From positions 13,163,001 through 13,227,000 of the forward strand of contig CM069596.1 in NCBI GenBank assembly GCA_035771175.1: DNA of 64,000 nucleotides, read 5' to 3'. This DNA is from Paratinospora sagittata (lineage: Eukaryota > Streptophyta > Magnoliopsida > Ranunculales > Menispermaceae). Position 1 is the first letter of the stretch; each line of letters opens with the position of its first letter. The translations under genes and the position numbers were made by a program. Positions 43,600 to 53,312 of this stretch are shown in pieces. The notes beneath the pieces are model-generated. The model was not told the origin of the DNA. It saw nothing but the letters and a program-made list of their open reading frames with translations, and ran no database searches.

Positions 43600-46500
43600 G
43601 TACATTTTCCTTATTTAATACAATAATGCCTGTCTTGTTCGATTCGGGTGCTAGGCATTCCCTTATATCTTCTTCATTGGTAAGACATTGAGGGTTGCAT
43701 CTTGAACCCACAGACATCACAATCCATGTCACATCACTATTACCATTAGGATCTGGTACTAATGTGAATTTGCAGTGTTCTCAATTTGAACTTCGAATGC
43801 AGAACAGATAATATATGCAGATCTTTTTGTGATGGACATTGAAGACTTTGACATCATCCTCGGCATGGATTGGCTTGCACCACTGAATGCAAAGATCGAT
43901 TATATGAAGAAGCAAGTTCAATTAACCTCGCCCATGGGAGAGTTTGTCAAGATTCAAGGAACGAGGAAATGGATACACAACTCGACTGTTGCACTTCTCA
44001 AGGCAAAGCTTCGAGCTCTATCCTAGGTGATGACAATGAATCACCAGCACTGTACCCTCTCGAAGTACATGATGTCCCGGTAATATCTAAATTGGACAAA
44101 CAACTGAAGGAATTAGAGAGTAATAGCTTCATCAAGAAAGTTCATCACCCAAGGGTGCTTCAATTCTTTTTGTTCGCAAAGTGGATGGTTTATTATGATT
44201 TTCCATCGACTATCGCAAGTTGAATGACGTTACCATTAAGAACAGATACTCGTTGCCCAGGATCAATGACTTGTTCGACCAACTTAGAGATGCCAAGTAC
44301 TTCTCTAAGATTGATTTACGATCTAGTTATCATCAACTCCGGATCAGAGAGTCGGACATTACCAAGACGACATTCAGAACTCGGTACGGTCATTACGAGT
44401 TCTTGGTCATGTCGTTCGGTCTAACAAATGCACCTGTTGCGTTCATGGATTTGATGAACTGCATTTTTAGGCTATATTTAGACCGATTTGTGGTGGTCTT
44501 TGTGGATGATATATCTTGATATATTCCTCAACCGAGAAAGACCATAAGATACATCTTAAGATTGTTCTCCAGACCTTGAGAAGCCATCAGTTGTACGCAA
44601 AGTTGAGTAAGTGCGTATTTGGGCGAAGCGAGTTCAATTCCTAGGCCATGTTGTTTCAGGCAATGGCATTGAGGTGAATCCTTCTAAGGTTGAAGCAGTT
44701 TTAAACTGGAAGCAGCCTACCGCTGTTACTCAGATTATGAGTTTTCTTGGTTTGGCTAGCTATTACAGGCGCTTCATCAAGGATTTCACAAAGATTGCTG
44801 AACCTATGACCAAGCTCACTTAGAAGGATGTGCGATTCATCTAGAATCTTGCCTGTGAACCGTAATTTCAGGAATTGAAGAAGCGCCTCACGACAGCACC
44901 GGTACCAATCACTCCACGAAATAGAGTTGGATTTTTAGTGTACACTGACACCTCTCTCCAAGGCTTAGCTGCAGTACTAATGCAAGAAGGCCAAGTTGTT
45001 GCATATGCTTCGAGGCAACTGAAGATTCATGAGGGTAATTACCCAACGCATGACTTGGAACTTGCAGCTATCGTATTCGCACTGAAGTTATGGCATCATT
45101 ACTTATAAGGTGAACAGTTTGAGGTGTTCTCGTATCACAAGAGTCTTATGTACATCTACACTCAGAGAGACCTAAACCTCTGCCAAAGACGATGGTTAGA
45201 GTTCTTAAAAGATTATGACTTTCAACTTCAGTACCATCCCGGTAAGGCCAATGTTGTGGTTAATGCCCTGAGTAGAAAATTTTATGTTGCTTGCACTCTT
45301 AACTTTGAGATGGGGAAGTTGGCTACAAAGATAGAGAATTTTAACCTAAATTGATCGAGGAGGGAGCAAGATCACAACTCTCTCAATTATCAGCCAACTT
45401 TGAGCTGGTTCGAATGATTTCAGCAGCTCAAGCCAACGACCCTATGTTAATGGAGAAACAAGAACTTCTACTCAACAGACAGACCTTCCTCACTGATCGG
45501 TCTCTGAAGAAGGGGCCGTTTTCTATAAAAAACGTCTCTGTCTACCGAACAATTCTGAAATTCGGAATGAAGTGCGCACTGAGATGCATTGTTCGAGGTT
45601 CACTATGCATCCTAGAGGTGACAAGATGTCCAAGGATATCAAGCGACAATTCTGGTTTTCTAGAATGAAGAAGGCGATTGCAGACTTTGTTGCTCGATGT
45701 CTTGTTTGTCAGCAAGTTAAGGCAGAACGTAGACTTCCCTATAGACTTCTCCAGCCTTTACCTATTGGAGAATGGAAGTGGGAAAACATCGCAATGGATT
45801 TTGTTACGGCCTTGCCTCGAAATAATAAAGGGCAAGATGCTATATGGGTTATCATTGACAGACTCATAAAGTCTGCACACTTTTTACCAATAAAGTTCAC
45901 GGATAACCCCGCCAAGCTTGCCGAACTGTATGAAAGAGAGATTGTGCACCTTCATGCCATACCACTTACGATCTTCTCTGATCAAGACCCTCGATTCACA
46001 TCAAAGTTTTGGCAAAGCCTTCAGAGTATAATAAGTTGTAGGATCACCATGAGCACAACCTTTCACCCTAAGGCTGATGGGCAGTCAGAGCATCTGATCC
46101 AGATCTTGGAGGATATGTTACGGTGCTGCATTTTGGACTTTCATGACGGATGGGCAAAACACTTACATTTGGCTAAGTTTGTATACAACAACATCTACCA
46201 AACTAGTATCGGCACGACACTGTATGAGGTTTTCTATGGTTACCCTTGCAGATCTCCGGTATGCTGGATAGATATGGCAGATCGACCACAGTTGGGGCCT
46301 GAACTAGTTCAAGAGAATTTTGAGAATATCACACTAGTAAAGGAGAGACTTCGTGTTGTACAAAGTCGACAGAAAGCTATGCTGACAAGCGAAGACAGCC
46401 TCTAGAATTTGATAAGGGGGACTTGGTTTTTCTAAAAGTTCAGCCTACAAGAAGGTGTCAAACGCTTTGGGATCAAGAGAAAGCTCTCCCCACGGTATAT

Positions 46501-46806
46501 CGGTTCATTTCAAATCATTGAACGTATTGGCAAACTAGCCTATCGTCTATCCCTTCCATCGTCCATGTCTAAGGTTCATGACATTTTTCATGTATCATAC
46601 CCCTAGCTGAGGTTAGGGTTAAAGATGGAGACAACTATCAGGGGATAGCGATACAAGTTTTGGATAGAAAAACTCAAGAACTAAGGCGGCGTAGCATACC
46701 TCTTGTGAAAGTGCTCTAGGATCACCACGGAGTTGAGGAAGCAACATGGGAACTAGAAGCAACAATTAAACAGAAACACCCGGAATTATTTTCTAGTAAT
46801 TATTGA
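43600..46806 (+). pseudogene. pol of element B
   Basis: The protease motif is LFDSGARHSL (near 43633). A deletion of about 36 codons, relative to A, removes the DLPGLPP...PYRM linker before RT (near 44090). RT at 44220-44830 has [10 protein letters not shown] and FVDDI; a shift follows near 44515. RNase H (44875-45290) keeps its Asp and Glu motifs. The integrase open stretch 45572-46405 (277 codons) carries CLVCQQ, MDFVTALP, FSDQDPRFTSKFWQ and EHLIQILEDML. The tail ends in a KHPELF block with a stop at 46804. It is the longest surviving integrase of the family here. Confidence 0.84.
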
Positions 46807-46896
46807 TGTTGTGATACATTGTACTATTTCACTTATCAATAAAATGATGGAACTTTGTTTATAAATATCTTAATACATCGTTTCACTTAAATAACT

Positions 46897-47417
46897 ATGC
46901 AGATGTCTAAAAATAACACTGATGGATGTAGTAATGCACACACGCAAATGGCCTCTTTGGCAACCGGTGGCGACTCCTTCAGGTTCGGAGTCAAGTCAAC
47001 TAGTTTGCATCACCAACTCCATCGCCCCACAGACAGCGATCCTTATTGCCAGAGCGTGCATGGATTTTTCGTAACAGTTTTGCCCGACACAATCCCGTGC
47101 CCTCATCTTGGCAGGATCTTATACCAAAATTGCCTGGCGGCCGAATTCGAGCAACAACACGAAAAAGCATCCCACCACTCAACCTACCTCTCCTTAAACG
47201 ATGCAACCAGCAGAGCCCTACACCACCATATGTTAGGCAAAAGTCAGAACCTTCTGAGGATGAATCCAACTCCATTTGCTCCCCATGGTTTCATGATTTT
47301 GAGGATTCCATCGGCCACAGTGCTATTCAGGAACCCTACAGGCACTACCCTGAGCTAGCAAACGATGATAACGACAGTGAATCTCACGTTGATAGCAATC
47401 ATGACTACTTGTACTGA
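46897..47417 (+). pseudogene. 3' accessory ORF of family 1 (copy B), best preserved
   Basis: The ATG at 46897 starts MQMSKNNTDG. A single shift near 47040-47060 joins it to an open stretch (47046-47417) of 123 codons. That stretch holds PSSWQDLIPKLPGGRIRATT, a basic KSIPPLNLPLLK segment, SEDESNSICSPWF, the acidic FEDSIGHSAIQEPYRHYPEL and the tail DNDSESHVDSNHDYLY. It ends 17 bases before the polypurine tract. The protein is small (about 173 codons), with a basic middle and acidic C terminus and no membrane segment. Function unknown. It is conserved in A, C and D. Confidence 0.7.
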
Positions 47418-47434
47418 TTTTGAGGGCGAAATCC

Positions 47435-47451
47435 TTTTAAGGGGGGTAGAG
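47435..47451 (+). other. Polypurine tract of element B
   Basis: TTTTAAGGGGGGTAGAG lies directly before TGTAATACC of the 3' LTR. Confidence 0.85.
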
Positions 47452-48771
47452 TGTAATACCCTAGGTTTGTAAAAAAGAAAAATGGAACTTCGGGCACCTT
47501 TTTTCCCTATTTAAGGAACCCCCCCTCCTCATTTCTCACACCAAAATCACTTCTCCTTGTGATTTTTCTTCTCTCTCTCACTCATCTTGAGTTTTTGTTT
47601 TCTTTTTTGAGACTCTCTTCACGGTGCAACGCGGTTCAGCTCAGGGGAAGGTGCCAGTTCAAGAGAGGAGTTTTTATCTTAAGGTGGGGAACGAAACATA
47701 GGTTTGCTTGTCCTGTAACTTTTATTAAAGTTTACATTCATTTATCATTATGTCTACTATTCATTTACACTGCATTATTGCGTATAATGTTTATACTTGT
47801 GCCTGTATATTTGAAGTTCATGTATTACACTGTTGCAATGTCGAATTAGTGTCAATTTGGCTCAATCTTGTCCTCAGTAACTTTAAATAGTGAACGGGAG
47901 GTAACATGCTGCTCTAGACTATTGGTATTCAAGTAGACCTCGTGTCTCACCTCTCAAACTGGAGACTGATCTGGTTGGTCTTATTTGAAAGCTATCAGCT
48001 TGTACAAGTAATATTGAATGTCCTAACCTTGCACGTAGTGATACCAACCCCAATAAGGATCAGCAGACGTTGCCAAATCCTGTCTAATGTTAAGTAAAGA
48101 CCAGACCTGTTCATGCATTGGCATCATATATAAGCACCACCTAGGGATTTATGTGGTTTATGATTCATAGAATAGTTAGAAGCAATGCTCACTATTCATT
48201 ATATTTCTCTGGAGAAGGACGTACAATGAGAATCCGGCTACTCCTGGGGAGGGACATCTGTACGTGAATCCAGGGCATCGTTCTTGAGGAGGGACGTACA
48301 ATGAGAACTTGGCTACTCTTGGGGAGGGACATCTGTACGTGAACTCAGGCGACGTACAACCAAGGAACCAATACGAGACGTTGTAATGCATACATACATG
48401 TTGTATTGATTATGATGCTCTGATGTGTATGTATGATATTTGATTATGAAGTTTGCTTTATTAATTGTTATATTCATGAACTATTTTACCCACTGAGCGT
48501 GTAGCTCACTCTGTTGTTATCCAATTTTTCACAGGAGATTAAGGTGGACTGGGTGCAGGTTTTTGGGCCCTCATTTTGTACCATTTGTATTATTCATTAG
48601 GGATTTTGGGAGGATGTTCCCTTAACTATTTCAGGTACAAATATATTCTGAAATTAATAAAATCAAACTTGTACTTAATCATGTTTCCGCGCACCGGTTA
48701 TTGTTATAATGCATTCGCGCCCCGTCCGTGAGTGTCCCGTCAGTTTAGGAGCATCCAGGCGGGGTGTGACA
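47452..48771 (+). repeat. 3' LTR of element B (1320 bp)
   Basis: It runs TGTAATACCC...CGGGGTGTGACA, with both 75-bp units (about 48217-48350). The palindrome region is partly deleted (only CTTCGGGCACC remains), unlike A, C and D. Confidence 0.88.
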
Positions 48772-48789
48772 TTTAATGGTATCATAAAG
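48772..48789 (+). other. Primer-site-like stretch outside the 3' LTR of B
   Basis: TTTAATGGTATCATAAAG follows the LTR end. Inside the elements the LTR is followed by TTTAATGGTATCAGAG. A primer-site copy outside the 3' LTR is not part of a normal insertion. See findings. Confidence 0.7.
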
Positions 48790-48859
48790 CATTTTGGGAG
48801 GGCTTGTAAACATTCAACTCGAGATTTATACCATATTTTGTACAGCTTGTAAACAAACC

Positions 48860-49030
48860 TATAAGTCGGTTACTGTGTGGCTTTCTAGCCAAGCCCTGGT
48901 GTAGGCTAGAGTGTGGCTTTCTAACCAAGCCCTTCTGTATGTTAGCGTTTGTGGCTTTCTAACCAAGGCCTTATGTTGGTTAGTGTAAGGCTGTGAGCCA
49001 AGCCTTTGTGTTGGCTTCTGTAAACGGCTT
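48860..49030 (+). repeat. Tandem array in copia LTR (about 35-40 bp units)
   Basis: GTGTGGCTTTCTAACCAAGCC-type units repeat four to five times, ending before GGAAAATCCTGATCGTGG. It occupies the place equivalent to 8590-8765. Confidence 0.7.
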
Positions 49031-49281
49031 CTAGTCACACCCATAAGTTAACCAATAGTGTATTGGAAAATCCTGATCGTGGTGATTGGGTAGTGGAAGT
49101 AGGTTCAAGGGGAACTGAACCACTCTAAATCTTTATGTCCATTTATCTTTCCTGCATTTGTTTATTTCGATTGTTACCTACTACGTACTTTAATTTGTTT
49201 TATTATATTAACCGAAAGGTAAAGCGAAAATCCACCAAGTCCAATTCACCCCCCCTCTTGGATTATAATATTGGGTTGAGA

Positions 49282-50478
49282 CGTCCGAGTTGCTTGATTG
49301 AATTGAGGTTGTATAGATTTGTTCTAGTCAAGATATACTGGATCATAGTTGTTGTAAAAGGGTTCTTCTCAAAGTTTTCACTAGCCATGTCATATACCAA
49401 TAGAAAGATCTTGAAGAAACCTTTCTAACAAGCACGAGATCACTTCATTACGAGTTTGTTTGGCCCAATTCTCAATTGTTCTAGTATTCACCCAGTTATC
49501 AGATGAGTGACAAAGAGGTGAAGAATGGATAAACTTGAAGAGTTAGAGGATTAAATCAAATTCTTAAAAGAAAAATCTCATTTTTCAGTGTTATCCCTAC
49601 TAGAAGTTAGCTGAAACTTGTTTTTTTTTTTTGCCTAAAAATCTTATAAATAGACCCCTAGGTATGTATCTTTGATATTCCTCTTTTTTTTTTCCTTTTC
49701 TTTACTGTCTAGATTAGTTTATATTTTCGTTTTATTGCTTTGAACATCAAGGAGGAGATCTTTAGTGATTTTTGGTTGTAAGTTTCCTTTTTTTCTTAAT
49801 AATGTTCTTAATTTCTTTTAATATTCTGCTCTTAATTATTGTCTCACTATTATTCTTATTGCTTTATTTGTTGGTTTTGCATGTCTTTATTTTTTTTTTT
49901 TTTTTACTTTCTTAGATTCATATCAAACAATTTCTTAAAATTCACGGTCACTGATTTCTATTTTCATATTTTAGATTATTTTAAAGTTATTTAAGAGTCT
50001 TAGATTTGCTTTTAAAATATTAGTTTTCTGTTTTTTGTAGTTTTAGGTCTTGATTTTGCATTTTTAGGTTATGATTTTTGTAAAACTAGTGTAGAAATAT
50101 TTGATTTTGGAGGCTAGATTTTACTAAGAAGTAGTATGCTCGATTTTTATTTTTCAATTCCATTTTCGGTAGTAGTTAGGTTTTAATTATTATAAAAGTT
50201 CAAGATTCCAAATTTTGTAATTTATAGAGTTAATTTAATATATTTTCCATATTTTTAAAGTTTAGGTCATATTAGGGTTTTCTTGTGTCTTTTTGAGTTT
50301 TTTAGGGTTCTAGTTTGCTTTAAGGTATTTTCTAGAGTTTTTTCATTTTAGTTGTGCATGTCTCATAATTTATTTAAGTAATTTAATTAATTATTTTATA
50401 TGTTTTATATTGAACTTAGGTTGTTAAAAACTAATTCATTTTATTTTGACTTAACAGTCCAAATTTAAGTTTATTAAA
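49282..50478 (+). other. Noncoding segment, probably middle of the Athila/Tat-like LTR
   Basis: AT-rich, with T-runs and a TATA-like TTATAAATAGACCCC near 49647. No gene is seen. Confidence 0.4.
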
Positions 50479-50689
50479 TGTAATCCCCCTGAAAATTCAA
50501 AAAAAAAAAAAAAAAAAGGCCAAAAATCTCTCACCTACTTCGCCGCCTCCGACGGGATCGCCTTGCTATCTTGCAATCTCACTCGTCCTGAAAAATCGCC
50601 TCTCTTTCAAAACCCAATCGTGCTAATCTCGCTGCAATCTCGCTCTTCAATCTACAACCTTTCCCTCTTCGCTACAATCTCGCACTGCG

Positions 50690-50790
50690 ATCCTGCAAAT
50701 CTTGCCCTCTACAGCTGCAAATCTTGCCCTCTACAGCTGCAAATCTCGCCCTCTACAGCTGCAAATCTCGCCCTCTACAGCTGCGATCCT
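50690..50790 (+). repeat. 22-bp tandem repeat, about 4-5 copies
   Basis: CTGCAAATCTCGCCCTCTAC-AG repeats almost without change inside the solo LTR. Confidence 0.85.
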
Positions 50791-51230
50791 ACAATCTCGC
50801 CCCTCTCTCTCTCAAAACCTCAATCGCACAAAAACCAATCGCACAAACCTCCTCTTTCTCTTGAAACCCAATCGCACAAAAACCCAACTCTCTCTTTCGA
50901 AACCCAGCCGCTGCAACTCGTCGCCGCCTTCTTCAAAACCGGCAAACTTCTATCTCCGCTGCAACTCCAAAATCACCAAACGAAACCCCTATCTGATATT
51001 CACCAAAATCGATGCCCGATTCACGAACACCGGTGAACTGCCGCCGTTCCCCTTTTTCTCTTCTCTCTTCTCTTCTCTTCTCCGTCATCTCACGCTTCAA
51101 CTTCCATCTAATTCATCGCCACTGTTGAGCCACCGTCTGTAGCCGCTGCTATTCATCACTGCCGCTCATTACCGTGGCTGCTCATCGCCGCTACAACTTC
51201 GATTCTTCCTCCTTCTTCTCTCGCTCTCGC

Positions 51231-51261
<31 letters not shown>

Positions 51262-51461
51262 TGAAACCCAGTTGCACAAGACCCCCTCTTTCTTCTCTGT
51301 CTTTCTTTTCTCACCTTTCCATCCTTTTTCTCTGTTCGCTCTGTTCCCCACGCCACATCGCCACAAACATCACCACCATCAACGCCATCTCTTTCCATGC
51401 CCCCCCTTCTTCTTTAATTCCCCTATTTCCTTTTGATTTTTAAACGTTCCACATCAACACA

Positions 51462-51752
51462 CCTATTATATATTATATTATATATCACACCTTTTCAAAA
51501 CCACCACACCTTATATATATACCACATATTGTATTATATCATGTTATCACCTATTATATATTATATTATATATCACACCTTTTCAAAATGCCCCACATAT
51601 CACCACACCTTATATATATACCACATATTGTATTATATCATGTTAGCACCTATTATATATTATATTGTATATCACACCTTTTCAAAACGCCTCACACATC
51701 ACCACACCCTATATATATATACCACATATTGTATTATACCATGTTATACCAT
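51462..51752 (+). repeat. AT-rich tandem repeat, 3 units of about 88-103 bp
   Basis: Units start CCTATTATATATTATATT at 51462, 51550 and 51649 and include CACACCTTTTCAAAA and ACCACATATTGTATTATA. Confidence 0.85.
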
Positions 51753-53312
51753 ACACTTCATTATATCATATCACAAGGCATTATAATATGTTATTTTATA
51801 TATATGTATATATATATATATACTTGTTTAAACATCCCACGACTACATATATGTATATATTTTTACACTCATAATCATTCTTATGAGTATTTATATTAAC
51901 AAACGTAATATACGAGTACAGGTTGAGTACTAGGCGTAACAAAGAATTTAAGTGATTTGAAATTTAGCGATTCAGGTGGGAATGATTCTAGGCCTTCATA
52001 ATATTTTATTTTGATATATAGATAGGAATGTTAAATTAATTAGGTCTATAATATCATTAGATTGCTTATGCATGCCTATTGTACATGATTTTATATATAC
52101 CATGTTGTGATTGATAGCCATAATGATATGTGTGTCAATATGACTTCTTGTTTGATTAGGTGATAATTGGATGCATGCAATCCATGTGATATTTGAGACT
52201 CATTTATAAATTATAATGCATGATAATGAAACGTATGACTTGGAATATTAGCATAGAGAATTTATGCTTTAATATTATTATATTTGGCATTGTGACATGA
52301 TACTATGTGTAGTAAAATTTGAATATGGCTTGTGAATACAATTAATATCATATTTAGGTTGTATGTATGGTGTGACATCACTAAAGAACACAATTAAGAT
52401 AAGAATCACACATATGGGGCAGTTATTCTAAGGAATATCGCCAATGTTTATTATGGGGCAATTATTCATGATGAATATCGCCAACAAGTTTCTAATTTTT
52501 GGGTAGTGCCACCCTGGGCTTGATTTCCTAAAGGTTCGTGATTTAGAACGTGATAAAATTCTGGACTCAAACAATCTAATGTTGCAACGATTAATGTGTG
52601 AAACTTGTTTGTAATGTTCTTGTGTATATCATGATAAAATGTTGTGAATCGTTTAGATGACCCACTGAGCTTTCAAGCTCACCCCTATTTTTCATATGCA
52701 GGTACTTAAGAGAATAAAATCGCGAGTTCGTGATGTAGTTCAGAGTAATAGGGGTGGGTTAATTAATTTGTTAGTATTATGGTGATAGGACTGAATATTT
52801 TTATTTGATTTTTTAAAAATTTTATTATTTGAATGGATTGTATTGATAATCGAGATTCAATGAACATTATTACGGTTAGTAAAGACCCTGTGATTTATTT
52901 CACGTGTGAATGCCTTGGACTTGAATTCATTAATTCTATTTGATGAATGTATTTAAATGTTGTGTCCATAATGGATGGACTAGGGCAAGTACTCTTGTAT
53001 GAAGATAAAAGGGTATTCATTTATCTTAACCAGTAAGTTGGTTAGAAGAATACAAATTCATAGTGTTGCAAATTTTACTATCTATATAATGATTATGGGT
53101 TAAGATAGACGGATACGATTAACATCTCGATTTTCAGTGATCTTTCTCGATAAAATTAAAATATGCATTATTTTACTTGAAATTTAAGTTTTAAAAATCG
53201 GGGTGTTACATTAAATCTTAAGATTAAGGTTTAAAAAGTGATATCAATCTCTGTGGGTTCAACCTTGAAAGTGCTACAATTACTTTTTACACTTGCAAAT
53301 ATTTTTCACAAC

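Larger units (their letters stand above)
39218..48771 (+). mobile_element. Gypsy family-1 element B, complete but decayed
   Basis: The order is a shortened 5' LTR (39218-39575), primer site, 5' accessory ORF, spacer, gag, pol, 3' accessory ORF, polypurine tract and 3' LTR (47452-48771). It was inserted into a copia LTR. The left flank is CATTTGT. The right flank does not begin with a clean duplication but with a primer-site-like stretch (48772-48789) followed by CATTTTG. All genes are broken, though long open stretches remain. Confidence 0.88.
37417..49281 (+). mobile_element. Copia LTR interrupted by gypsy element B
   Basis: It starts TGTTTTGATAATTAC and ends near ATAATATTGGGTTGAGA, corresponding to the end ATAATACTGGGTCAACA of the minus-strand copy 8394-10597. 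Without element B it is about 2.3 kb, matching that copy. It holds the palindrome cluster (37990-38330), a tandem array (48860-49030) and the GTAGTGGAAGTAGG...GAACTGAACCACTCTAAATC block. No coding sequence or matching target duplication is seen. Confidence 0.68.
50479..53210 (+). mobile_element. Solo LTR of a third gypsy family (2732 bp), TSD TTAAA
   Basis: It starts TGTAATCCCC and ends GGGGTGTTACA, with TTAAA on both sides (50474-50478, 53211-53215). Noncoding. It holds a 20-A run, a 22-bp tandem repeat (50690-50790), a (CT)n tract (51237-51261) and a three-unit AT-rich tandem repeat (51462-51752). The open frames inside it (50563-51899) are low-complexity by-products of these repeats. Its end structure is of chromovirus type. 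Confidence 0.9.
35526..53310 (+). mobile_element. Athila/Tat-like LTR split by three further insertions
   Basis: The pieces are 35526-36180, 49282-50478 and 53211-53310, about 1.95 kb in total. The start TGATGAGTTCATAATAATGT, a TATA-like TTATAAATAGACCCC near 49647, and the end GTGGGTTCAACCTTG...TACACTTGCA resemble non-chromovirus Ty3 LTRs (Athila/Tat). The copia gag text continues from one side to the other. A clean target duplication was not found, so the exact edges are uncertain by several bases, and whether all three pieces belong together is inference. Confidence 0.45.

Noticed and set aside
50563..51899. Several overlapping open frames (Ser/Leu/Pro-rich or Tyr/Ile/His-rich) that could pass for small genes
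   Set aside because: They lie wholly inside the solo LTR 50479-53210 and are produced by its tandem and simple repeats.
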